From a virus, in IMG/VR virus record IMGVR_UViG_3300050821_003860, positions 1 through 64,000 of that record: a stretch of 64,000 nucleotides of DNA, one strand, 5' to 3'. Position 1 is the first letter of the stretch. The number at the start of each line of letters is the position of its first letter. A program made the position numbers and the translations under genes. The notes beneath the pieces are model-generated. The model worked only from the letters and a program-made list of their open reading frames with translations, searched no databases and was not told where the DNA came from. Shown in pieces: positions 16,401 through 24,638 of the stretch.

Positions 16401-17042
16401 ATGAGCTTCAACCAGAACAACCTGTACTACCAGTACGGGGACACCCTCCCGGCCTCGGTGCCGTTCGACCAAACGGTCGGGAGCGCGGCCACTACCCCGG
16501 TCGGCTTTCCCATCTCGGAAGGCGACTTGTGCTACTGGGATCCGCAAGATGACTCGATCCAGGCTCCTACGCTGGGGCCGGGCTGCGTCAAGGCGGCGGA
16601 CCAGTTCCCCTGGACCACGAACCTCTCGACAACGCAGGTCAATTTCGGGATTCAATTCTTCGGCATCTCGGCGCAATACTGGGGCGCCCAGTACCCGCTG
16701 AACAATGTTCAAGCGAACTACGGCCTGAAAGCCGGCCTTATCACGATCAATCAAAGCGGGACGTACCTCTTCCCGTGTGCTGCGGGATCAAAGTTCACAG
16801 TTGGCGATCTACTCGGCCCGGACAAGAATCCCGCTTCCAATAACATCCTCGCTCAGCAGGTGGTCAAGGTCGCAGCCACGGCGAACGCCATCGCCTACTG
16901 CGTAACGCCGTGCATCAACGCCTCGAACGTGCTGATGAAGATTCGCACCTCTTCGGGGGTGGGTGGCCAGGTCCAGCCCACGACTACCACTACCACCACG
17001 ACTACGACTACCACGACAACCACCACAACCACAACGCCTTGA
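16401..17042 (+). CDS. probable head decoration protein with poly-Thr tail
   Basis: The 213-aa product precedes the major capsid gene, where decoration or stabilisation proteins are usual. The body is beta-rich. The last 20 residues are 19 threonines and a proline, encoded by mixed ACG, ACT, ACC and ACA codons, so the run is kept at protein level. A poly-Thr tail could be O-glycosylated or simply extended. Confidence 0.7.
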   Translation: MSFNQNNLYYQYGDTLPASVPFDQTVGSAATTPVGFPISEGDLCYWDPQDDSIQAPTLGPGCVKAADQFPWTTNLSTTQVNFGIQFFGISAQYWGAQYPLNNVQANYGLKAGLITINQSGTYLFPCAAGSKFTVGDLLGPDKNPASNNILAQQVVKVAATANAIAYCVTPCINASNVLMKIRTSSGVGGQVQPTTTTTTTTTTTTTTTTTTTP

Positions 17043-17075
17043 ACGGGGCTTTCAGTCACCTAAGAGGATTCGCAG

Positions 17076-18512
17076 ATGGCACTTCGGACTCGAAAGCGGC
17101 CCGTCTATCAAAATGGCGCCGAGCGGCGGACGCGGGAGTTGGTGGAAGACTACCGCCCGCGCCTCATGCCCTACGCGCCTCCGGGATACTACGAAACGCC
17201 CCCGGACGCTGTGGACCCCAACCGGTATCAGGAGCAGACCTCCGTTACCCGCAACCGGGGCATCAACAAGCTCGGCCAGAATATGCGGGCATTGTGCGAG
17301 TCCGTGGGACCGCAGGAAGCGGCGAACATTCTCGGTCGTCTGCTTCAGTCCGGGGAGATCAAGCACACCAATTTCTCGATCAAGGAACTCGCGGAAGCGT
17401 TCTGCGGTCGGGATTGGGTGGAACGTCTCAACCCTCAGAGGGGCGGGCAGTATCAGCGGTCTGTGATGGAAGGCGGGGCCGGGCAGGGTGTTGATGTCTC
17501 GGCGTTTTCGGACATCATCGGGCAAATCTTCTTCACTCGAATCTTGGAGGGATGGCGCAACGCGACCCTGGTAGCGGAGAAGATTTTCGACCGCCAGCCC
17601 ACTGAGTTCAGCGGTGAAAAGCTGCCGTGGCTCTCCCATGTGATTCAGGAAGGCCAGCCGATCCAGTCGAACATGCCGTACCCGGAAGCGAACTTCGGGG
17701 AACGGTGGGTGCAGACCCCCTATACGCAGAAGTGGGGTATGATCGTCTCCGTCACGCGGGAGATGATCTTCTTCGACCGCACCGGCCAGGTCACTCGCGC
17801 GGCTTACGAAGTTGGGAAGAAGCTCGGCTACAACAAGGAAAAACGCTGTCTCGTCTGCTTCATGGGCATGACGAATACTTACTCGTTGAACGGGACGACG
17901 TACAACACCTACAACGTCGGTCCTCAATCCCCGCCGAGTTACGCGAACGCGCAGGCATCGACCCCGTTCGTGGATTACTCCTCGCTCCAGACGCCCCTAA
18001 CGCTGTTCAGTCAGATTCTGGACCCGGACACGCTGAACCCTCTGGATACCCCGGACTGCAAGGACTTGTTCGTCCTGCCCGCGCGGCTGTTGCACGCTCG
18101 GGCCGTGGTGAAGGCGTCGGAATATTGGGGCACGAACCCGGCGTTCAACTCTTCGCCAGCTGCCGGGGAGCCCTACGGCAACCTCCAGATGCACTCCCCG
18201 AATCCCTGGATGGACGGGGCGCTGAACATCATCACCAGCCCGATCGCTTACCAATTGCTGACGGCGGGTTCACAGGTCTACGCTCCGGCGTGGGTGAACC
18301 TGACCGCCAATCAGGCGAACGAATACTGGTGGGTGGGTGATTTCAAGCGGGCCTTCAACTACATGGAAAACTGGCCGATTACCGTCGTGCAGGCGCCGCC
18401 TCAGTCGATCCGCGAATTCGAGCAAGATTTGGTGCTCCGTTACAAGGTGAGCGAGATGGGCACGCCGGCCGTGATCGAGCCTCGGTATCTGTGCCGCCTC
18501 AATAACAGCTAA
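17076..18512 (+). CDS. major capsid protein
   Basis: The 478-aa protein follows protease and decoration genes. An N-terminal arm of about 150 residues precedes a shell-like domain (DIIGQIFFTRILEGW, VTREMIFFDRTGQV, LFVLPARLLHARAVVKASE). Order and length fit an HK97-fold major capsid protein. No direct sequence signature proves the fold. Confidence 0.85.
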   Translation: MALRTRKRPVYQNGAERRTRELVEDYRPRLMPYAPPGYYETPPDAVDPNRYQEQTSVTRNRGINKLGQNMRALCESVGPQEAANILGRLLQSGEIKHTNFSIKELAEAFCGRDWVERLNPQRGGQYQRSVMEGGAGQGVDVSAFSDIIGQIFFTRILEGWRNATLVAEKIFDRQPTEFSGEKLPWLSHVIQEGQPIQSNMPYPEANFGERWVQTPYTQKWGMIVSVTREMIFFDRTGQVTRAAYEVGKKLGYNKEKRCLVCFMGMTNTYSLNGTTYNTYNVGPQSPPSYANAQASTPFVDYSSLQTPLTLFSQILDPDTLNPLDTPDCKDLFVLPARLLHARAVVKASEYWGTNPAFNSSPAAGEPYGNLQMHSPNPWMDGALNIITSPIAYQLLTAGSQVYAPAWVNLTANQANEYWWVGDFKRAFNYMENWPITVVQAPPQSIREFEQDLVLRYKVSEMGTPAVIEPRYLCRLNNS

Positions 18513-18522
18513 AGAGGGACCG

Positions 18523-19242
18523 ATGGCAGAAGATAAACAAGCCGCTGACGCCAGCATTCAGGCCGCGAACGACAAGGCCATCGAAGCCGCACGCGCCCTT
18601 GCACGGGAGAAAGCCAAGAATGCCGTCAAGGACGTTCAGAAAGGGCCGCAAGCTACGCTTCAGAATGCAGCGCTGGCCGCTCTGGCGTCGGGTGCTCAGA
18701 CTTCAGTGCAATCGGGTTTCCAGAAGACACTGGAGCAGCAGGCCGCCGCGTTCATTCAACCCCCGGCGCAAGCAGCTCCTGAAGTGCCTCCCCCCGAGCC
18801 GCTCACCGAAGCGGAGCAGGCCGAGTACAAGTCCGCGCTGGAACGGATTCAGGAACTCCAGAAGAAGGCATATGGCGATGCCATGCCTCCGGAGGGTGTG
18901 CCGGCCCTACGACCCGTCAAGAAATGGCGGGTGCGCCTGGACGGGGTGACGATCGGCACCACGGCGGGGGCGAAGCAGTTGGTCGCCTACCAGCGCAACA
19001 CGAAGATGGTTCCGCACCCTCTCCCCGGTTACAGGCCGCTCCTCTGTCCCGATGGTCTGGACGTGGTGGAAGCCACGAGCGAAGGGGAAGCGTTCGAGAA
19101 ACTCAAGGCGCGGTTCTCGATCATTCAGACTGAAAAGACTCCTGTGATTGTGGAGTACAACAGCGCCAAGGACCGGGAACTGTTGCAGGCCGAGTTCCTC
19201 GCGGGAGTCGCCAGCGGCGATGACATGCGGATCCCGGCGTAG
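18523..19242 (+). CDS. Ala-rich coiled-coil structural protein
   Basis: The 239-aa product has an Ala/Gln-rich helical N-terminus, a Pro-rich hinge (FIQPPAQAAPEVPPPEP) and a beta-rich C-terminal part with KWRVRLDGVTIG. It follows capsid, so a head or connector role is likely. Its TAG stop runs into a GGTGTACC palindrome. Confidence 0.6.
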   Translation: MAEDKQAADASIQAANDKAIEAARALAREKAKNAVKDVQKGPQATLQNAALAALASGAQTSVQSGFQKTLEQQAAAFIQPPAQAAPEVPPPEPLTEAEQAEYKSALERIQELQKKAYGDAMPPEGVPALRPVKKWRVRLDGVTIGTTAGAKQLVAYQRNTKMVPHPLPGYRPLLCPDGLDVVEATSEGEAFEKLKARFSIIQTEKTPVIVEYNSAKDRELLQAEFLAGVASGDDMRIPA

Positions 19243-19287
19243 GTGTACCTCCCCGGTACACCGCTGGGTGTCAAGGGGGTTCACACC
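19242..19287. repeat. two-palindrome cluster
   Basis: GGTGTACC...GGTACACC at 19242-19262 is followed by GGTGT...TTCACACC at 19267-19287. The first begins in the preceding stop codon (TAGGTGTACC). Confidence 0.85.
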
Positions 19288-19317
19288 TGAGTCTAAAACG
19301 GACATCGTTGGTGTGAC

Positions 19318-19536
19318 ATGCCGCTTTTGCCGGGTTCCAGTGACGCGGTTGTTTCGCACAACATAGCGGAAATGATCAAGGCGGGTCATCCGAATGACCA
19401 GGCAGTTGCGGCGGCGTTCCGGAAGGCCGGCCGGTCGAAGTCCAAGAAAGAGAATGTCAAAGAGGACGACGAAGCGAGCGGCCAGTTTCAGGCGAAGGTC
19501 CGGAGATTGCTCGAGCGCTGTCGAAAGGGGAAGTGA
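19318..19536 (+). CDS. small phage protein of the MPLLPGSS type
   Basis: The 72-aa protein opens with [20 protein letters not shown] followed by [19 protein letters not shown], a sequence style seen in many phage proteins of unknown role. The C-terminus is charged. It overlaps the next gene by one base. Confidence 0.65.
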   Translation: MPLLPGSSDAVVSHNIAEMIKAGHPNDQAVAAAFRKAGRSKSKKENVKEDDEASGQFQAKVRRLLERCRKGK

Positions 19537-19820
19537 TGTCTCCCAGCGTTCCGAACACCGTCTTGCTCGCCAACCTTCAGGCCGCACAGCAGAACATCTC
19601 GGCGCTGATCGCGGACATCACCGCGAACCCCAAACCCACGTACAACGTCGATGGGCAAAATGTCGACTGGACGACGTACCTGTCGACCCTGATCGAGAAG
19701 TCAAAAAACCTCAACGAACTGATTCAAGTCGCCGGGGGGAACTTTGAACTACAAACGACCATGCTTCCGGGCGGGGGCGGGAATAGCGGCGTAGGCGGTG
19801 GAATACCGGGGATCTGGTAA
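19536..19820 (+). CDS. hypothetical connector-region protein
   Basis: The 94-aa product is helical (VLLANLQAAQQNISALIADI), with a Gly-rich end. The ATG at 19536 follows AAAGGGGAAGTG; a GTG at 19533 is possible. The next gene starts at once. Function unknown. Confidence 0.6.
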   Translation: MSPSVPNTVLLANLQAAQQNISALIADITANPKPTYNVDGQNVDWTTYLSTLIEKSKNLNELIQVAGGNFELQTTMLPGGGGNSGVGGGIPGIW

Positions 19821-20171
19821 ATGTCCACCATCCCAAACCTGATGAACGTCTTCGATGACTTCCAAGTTGTCGACCAGCTAGAGCAAGTAACTCTCTTCCG
19901 CAAGCAGCCGGACGGGACGTTTGACACCGGGACCATCTGCTACAACGCTCTCCGGCGCGAGGAGTTGATAACCGAGATCAAGGACGGGGTTTACTTCGCA
20001 ACGCAGGTAGTGACCTGGCACATTTGGGTCGCGGACTTGAACAGTCAACCCCCTCCGAAGATCCGAGACGTCGTGCAGGATGGGAACGGGGTACGCTGGA
20101 CGGTCAACGAGGAAGTGAAATACTCGACGTGGCGGACTCGTTACCCCTTGCGGACGATTCAAGAGCATTGA
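19821..20171 (+). CDS. probable head-tail connector protein
   Basis: A 116-aa protein between capsid and tail tube with a compact beta pattern (FDTGTICYNALRREELITEI, WHIWVADL, NGVRWTVNEEVKY). Size and place fit a stopper or head-closure protein. Inference from synteny. Confidence 0.55.
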   Translation: MSTIPNLMNVFDDFQVVDQLEQVTLFRKQPDGTFDTGTICYNALRREELITEIKDGVYFATQVVTWHIWVADLNSQPPPKIRDVVQDGNGVRWTVNEEVKYSTWRTRYPLRTIQEH

Positions 20172-20180
20172 GAGTGAAGC

Positions 20181-20672
20181 TTGTCCGTCCAGTTGACCAT
20201 CCTGAACGGCATGGTGGCCTACCTCAAGACGCTCACCTGGACGGGTTCCGGAGCGATTGGAACGATTCAGCCCGCGAACATCATGGTCCGGGCGCTACCG
20301 GTTGCCGAGCAAGGGTTGGAAGTCCTGCCGGCTATCTGTGTGTGTCCGGGAGAGACGGGACAGGGGGAGAAGGTCGATCAACTCCGGATGGGATCGCACG
20401 GGGAGGTCAAAGTCACCTACCGGATTCAGTTGGGCATCGTCATCAACGACAACAGCGGCTGGGATCAAAACCTTCCGCTGTACCTAACCTGGAGAGAGCA
20501 GCTACGGAAAGCCTTCCAGGACTGGCAGAACGTGATCAACGGTGTCCCCCCGGTGTGGCAGACATGGGTGCTTCCCCGGGAAGTGATCGACCGGGCCAAG
20601 CTGAATCAGAACTACGGGTACATCGTGGTTGCCGTGGACGTGATAACGAACGAGCCGCGCGGCACTCATTAG
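20181..20672 (+). CDS. probable tail terminator/completion protein
   Basis: The 163-aa product starts at TTG. An N-terminal helix (LTILNGMVAYLKTL) is followed by alternating strands (EVKVTYRIQLGIVI, YIVVAVDV). This resembles tail terminator proteins that precede tail tube genes. Assignment rests on order and size. Confidence 0.55.
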   Translation: MSVQLTILNGMVAYLKTLTWTGSGAIGTIQPANIMVRALPVAEQGLEVLPAICVCPGETGQGEKVDQLRMGSHGEVKVTYRIQLGIVINDNSGWDQNLPLYLTWREQLRKAFQDWQNVINGVPPVWQTWVLPREVIDRAKLNQNYGYIVVAVDVITNEPRGTH

Positions 20673-20681
20673 AGGAATGAC

Positions 20682-21137
20682 ATGGCTACCACCGGTCTAC
20701 CGCTGTCCGGAACAGACGGGGAAGTCTCCGTCAACGGCGTTGAATTGACGATGGACAAGTGGCAGATCAGTTCCAAGACGCCCTCCATCGGCGCCTCGTC
20801 CTTTCGGGGCCAAGGGTTCTACGAACAGACCCGTGGTCTCCGGAAAGCCTCGGTCCGGTTCTCCGGGTACTGGGATGCGAATGCGAATCCGGGAGCCAAT
20901 CCGCCGAACCTGAACGATTCGCAGTTTCTCCAGAACGTGAAGCTGTACATCTCACGGTCGATGGGCATTGCCTACCTCTTCGCGCAGTTCTACGTGGAGG
21001 AGATCATTCCGAAGGACGATCTTGAGGGACGCGCGGATTTCGAGGTCGTGGGTTACGGAGACGGGGTTTACACGACGGCCCTGACGTATACGACCACGAC
21101 AACCACCACGACCACGACGACTACCACGACGCCATGA
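20682..21137 (+). CDS. probable major tail tube protein with poly-Thr tail
   Basis: The 151-aa protein has the tube-like content GEVSVNGVELTMDKWQIS...ASVRFSGYWDANANP...VEEIIP. It lies before the chaperone and tape-measure genes. It ends in 14 threonines plus proline encoded by mixed codons. Each tail ring would display many such tails. Confidence 0.75.
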   Translation: MATTGLPLSGTDGEVSVNGVELTMDKWQISSKTPSIGASSFRGQGFYEQTRGLRKASVRFSGYWDANANPGANPPNLNDSQFLQNVKLYISRSMGIAYLFAQFYVEEIIPKDDLEGRADFEVVGYGDGVYTTALTYTTTTTTTTTTTTTTP

Positions 21138-21144
21138 GGGACAA

Positions 21145-21609
21145 GTGAGCGAGCTCGGCCAAGCACTGGGGATTGGACCGCCCATCGACTTCGAGGGGAA
21201 GACGTACATCGTCACGCCCTTTGACATCGGCCAGGCTGCGGAGTTTGAATACTGGATGGAGGCCGAGCTCTGGCGGTCGGTAGAACGACAACGTAACGCT
21301 TCCACGCCTCAGGCTCACCAGGAGCGCGTCGCTGCTACTTTGGAGGTGATTGGCGGGGGCGGGTTGAAGTACGGTACGCAACTCCACGCCAATATGGCGA
21401 AGTCCATTGAGGGGCGGACCTACCTCCTGTACCTCATGCTCAAAGTGCGGCAGCCGGACGTTAGTTTGGACGTGGCTCGCCGCATGCTGGACTCGGAAAT
21501 GAAGGCGTTCTTTGAGGCGTTGCAGAGGAAGATTTTCGACCCAAACTCCTCGACCCCGGAGAAGAAGACTCCGGGGGAAGAAACGGGCGAAAACGAAAAA
21601 GCAGCATGA
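21145..21609 (+). CDS. tail assembly chaperone-like protein
   Basis: The 154-aa protein (GTG start) lies between tail tube and tape measure, the usual chaperone place. A helical body ends in a charged tail. The next ORF is in the -1 frame and overlaps by 4 nt, as in G/GT pairs, but no clean slippery heptamer was found near GAAAAAG (21595). Confidence 0.6.
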   Translation: MSELGQALGIGPPIDFEGKTYIVTPFDIGQAAEFEYWMEAELWRSVERQRNASTPQAHQERVAATLEVIGGGGLKYGTQLHANMAKSIEGRTYLLYLMLKVRQPDVSLDVARRMLDSEMKAFFEALQRKIFDPNSSTPEKKTPGEETGENEKAA

Positions 21610-21914
21610 CGGCAACGCAGATGGTCGGGTTTCTGGTCGAGCGCTTCCCGAACAAGTCCATCGAAGAAATCAAGCGGATCACTTTCTACCAGCTCCACCG
21701 CGTCTACCTCTGCGAACGCGACGACAAAGGCGTTCCCTTGCTTCCAGGGAGGAAAAAGGGATTGTCGGCCCCTACCTACCGCGAGACGTTCTGGAACACC
21801 TGGAAGGATCGCGGGGAGACGGAGAAACAGATTGAGAAACGCTGGGAAGATTACGTCCTCACCAATTACGTGAAGCGAGACACCGATGCCCGATCCCGTA
21901 ACGGACATCGCTAA
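21606..21914 (+). CDS. second tail chaperone-like protein
   Basis: The 102-aa product begins at ATGA overlapping its neighbour. Helical sequence (MVGFLVERFPNKSIEEIKRI, ETFWNTWKDRGETEKQIEKR). It may be translated alone by coupling or as a -1 fusion. It overlaps the tape measure by 29 nt. Confidence 0.6.
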   Translation: MTATQMVGFLVERFPNKSIEEIKRITFYQLHRVYLCERDDKGVPLLPGRKKGLSAPTYRETFWNTWKDRGETEKQIEKRWEDYVLTNYVKRDTDARSRNGHR

Positions 21915-23499
21915 TGCGTTCGACCTGGCAACCGTCGCTCTCAAAGCGGCGACGGACATGATTGCGCTGGCAACGCAACAGTCTCAATTACTGACTTCCG
22001 CTCAGAATTCGCAAGTTGCGTCGTTGATGGCTCAGACGACCGCGATGGACTCGGCCACAGGCAGCGTAATCTCTGCGCTCTACACGACTAGCGGTGCCCT
22101 GGCTACAGCCACTGCACAATCGCAGGCTCTCGCAGCAGCGCAGGCGGCAATTATCACGCAACTTAGCGGTGCCAACGCGGGAGCGGGCATCTACGGACCG
22201 GCCACGTTCGGATTGCAATTGTTTACCCGGGCTGTGAACGATGCGGCGGTTGCGGCGTGGAATTTCACGCAGGCTGCAAACAATCCGCAGAACCCGCCCG
22301 GACCTCCGCGCCCGCCAAGTGGAGGCGGACCCAAAGGCCCGGGCGATGCGTTTCTTGTTGCGGCTCAAAAAGCTGCTGCACAGTTCGACGTGGTGAACAA
22401 CGCGATCTTGGGAGCGGTCCACAATGCCTCTCCCGTTGCCTGGGACACGCTAGGAAAGAGTTTCGCCATCTTGGGCGCCCAAATCGGCAAGTCGTTCATC
22501 CCCTACGTTATCGAGGCTGCCGGGTGGCTCCAAAAGGGAGCAGACTACGTTGCCACGATGGACACGGCGCAAAAGTCCAGCATCGCGCGGTGGATCGAGT
22601 ATGGAGTGGTTGTTCTAGCAGCTGGGAAGGGGATCAGTATCGTCCTATCCCTTCTAACGCCCCTGGCAACGGGCCTGAGGCTCGTGGGAGCCTCTCTGGC
22701 ATTCTTGATAGCCAATCCGGCCGTAGCTGCTGTGGCACTGTTCGCGGCAGGGCTCGGTTACGTGGCGTATCAAGCCGATCAGGCAGTGGATGCTCTGAGT
22801 AGACTCGTACACGCTCAAGACAATTTGGCGGACAGCATCAGCAAAACGGACCTCATGGCCTCAAAGGAATTCCAGAACGCGGCGGCTCAGAAAAATCCAG
22901 ATGAGCGCAAGAAGGAATTGCAGCAGCAGATGCAGGCTGTCATTACCGAAACCGCGAAGAAACTGGAAGAACTTAAACGTATCGAGTCCGGCGGCATTCT
23001 CCAGGACATCCCTCTCCTCAATAAACTCCCGTCCGGGGAAATAGGGCAGGGAATCGGAATAAGTTTGCATGCAAAAGAAATCAAAACGCTATCGGATGAA
23101 ATTCTCGGCCTCCAGAAGCGCCTTGAACTCCTGAAGGCGACTTACAACCAATTGGTTTTGGGCAAACCTTTCGTACCCGGCCCGGCTGGAGCTGCTGCGG
23201 ATGCCGAGTTAGAGAAGAAAAAGGCAGCGGCCAGTGGAAAAACGCCGAGCGGTGGCAAGGGTCCGTCGCTTGATGTATCTCACGAGATGCAGCCGCAATA
23301 CTTCTCCGACTTCGCACAGGCCCGCAAGGCGATTGAGCTCGCGTCCGTGGGCAAGAGTGACTTGGACCGGCAGTTACTCCAGGCCCAGCGCGACGGCAAC
23401 CAAATCGCCAAGCAAGCGGCCGATGACATCAAGCAGCTCAACGCCAAGACTCCTCCGTTGCCCGGACCGCAACCGAAACCCACGACCATCGGGCCCTGA
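21886..23499 (+). CDS. tape measure protein
   Basis: The 537-aa product is Ala-rich and helical with a hydrophobic region around 240-300 (ISIVLSLLTPLATGLRLVGA, ANPAVAAVALFAAGLG), a Gly/Pro hinge near 140 and a coiled coil near 330-430. Tape measures set tail length at about 0.15 nm per residue, so a short tail of roughly 80 nm is expected. Confidence 0.8.
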   Translation: MPDPVTDIANAFDLATVALKAATDMIALATQQSQLLTSAQNSQVASLMAQTTAMDSATGSVISALYTTSGALATATAQSQALAAAQAAIITQLSGANAGAGIYGPATFGLQLFTRAVNDAAVAAWNFTQAANNPQNPPGPPRPPSGGGPKGPGDAFLVAAQKAAAQFDVVNNAILGAVHNASPVAWDTLGKSFAILGAQIGKSFIPYVIEAAGWLQKGADYVATMDTAQKSSIARWIEYGVVVLAAGKGISIVLSLLTPLATGLRLVGASLAFLIANPAVAAVALFAAGLGYVAYQADQAVDALSRLVHAQDNLADSISKTDLMASKEFQNAAAQKNPDERKKELQQQMQAVITETAKKLEELKRIESGGILQDIPLLNKLPSGEIGQGIGISLHAKEIKTLSDEILGLQKRLELLKATYNQLVLGKPFVPGPAGAAADAELEKKKAAASGKTPSGGKGPSLDVSHEMQPQYFSDFAQARKAIELASVGKSDLDRQLLQAQRDGNQIAKQAADDIKQLNAKTPPLPGPQPKPTTIGP

Positions 23500-23502
23500 G
23501 AA

Positions 23503-24630
23503 ATGGGTAGCCCGCTCAATACACCCCCGGAAACCTTCACCAACACCTTTTCAGGGGCTACGTTCGACTATTGGCGTTCGGTCGAGGGGCTTGAGTACCC
23601 CGCTGAGGCGATGGAGAATGATAACGAGACCATCGACTGGCTTGTGTACGTTGGCTATTCTGAGCGCATTTCCGCTACACAGAATTGGATTGGCTACCCG
23701 GTTATTAAAACGGATTACTCGCAGAGTCCTCCCGTCCAGTACATTTCCCGGATCATCCCGTTCGGCAACCCGGAATGGTTGAACGTGGATACCGGCAACC
23801 CCTTTATGTGGTGTACCAGGGTTGAGACCAAACCCCACTCGTTTCTGACGGACGACGCCGGGACGAACCCCCTCCCGACAGACGGGACGCCCCCCTTTGA
23901 CTACGCGAGTCAATTACTGCACTTTGAATCGCCGATGTACGACGTGCGGGACGACAACGATCCTCTCGTGATCGGTCCCTACATCCAAGGGGGAAGTCCC
24001 TACGCGGGCTTGCCGGATGAGAGTCTGTTGACCCGCTATGTGACGATCTTGAACAAGCCGAGCGGAGAATACCTCTCTCTTCCGGCTGGGTCGTTCAAGT
24101 ATGTCATTCAGTCCCCGACAGCGGTCCCCGGACAGCCCGGCATCATTCAGCCCTCCAGCCGGTATGAAATAGCATGGGAGCAAGTCCCCCGTGCGGCGAT
24201 CGGGATGAAGGCGATCAACAAGACCGCCCCTCCCACGGGGTACTCGATTGACTACGCCATCGGGAAATTGAACCTCACGACGTTCATGGGCTGCCAGCCG
24301 GGCACGTTGCTCTGCGAGCCGCCCGCGGTCACGCCGATTCGGTCGATCCAGGGCTTGAAACTATTTCGAGTGGTATTCGGCCTGAAGTATTTTGAGGGAG
24401 GCTTTCTTCAGGCGCCGAATCCCAACGCTGGAAAGCTATCCGGGTTCAACAGCGTCTACTACCCGCCCTCAGGGGGAAATCCGGGGTTCTACGCCGAAGT
24501 GACGACAGACGGGATGTCTCACTCTCCGGGCGATGACACCCCAACGACGCAGTATCATATCTACCGGTACGCCGAGTTCGCTAATATGTTCCGCGTCCCG
24601 GCAGCCGGAATGACACCGAACCCTACCTGA
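23503..24630 (+). CDS. minor tail protein, unassigned
   Basis: The 375-aa beta-rich protein follows the tape measure, the usual place of distal tail or baseplate proteins. It is rich in Tyr, Pro and Gly with no clear motif. Start ATG lies 1 nt after the preceding stop. Role by position only. Confidence 0.6.
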   Translation: MGSPLNTPPETFTNTFSGATFDYWRSVEGLEYPAEAMENDNETIDWLVYVGYSERISATQNWIGYPVIKTDYSQSPPVQYISRIIPFGNPEWLNVDTGNPFMWCTRVETKPHSFLTDDAGTNPLPTDGTPPFDYASQLLHFESPMYDVRDDNDPLVIGPYIQGGSPYAGLPDESLLTRYVTILNKPSGEYLSLPAGSFKYVIQSPTAVPGQPGIIQPSSRYEIAWEQVPRAAIGMKAINKTAPPTGYSIDYAIGKLNLTTFMGCQPGTLLCEPPAVTPIRSIQGLKLFRVVFGLKYFEGGFLQAPNPNAGKLSGFNSVYYPPSGGNPGFYAEVTTDGMSHSPGDDTPTTQYHIYRYAEFANMFRVPAAGMTPNPT

Positions 24631-24638
24631 GAGTCTCT

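Noticed and set aside
21590-21610. Programmed -1 frameshift between tail chaperone genes
   Set aside because: Frames fit, but GAAAAAG is not a proper slippery heptamer and the second ORF has its own ATG; noted only as possible.
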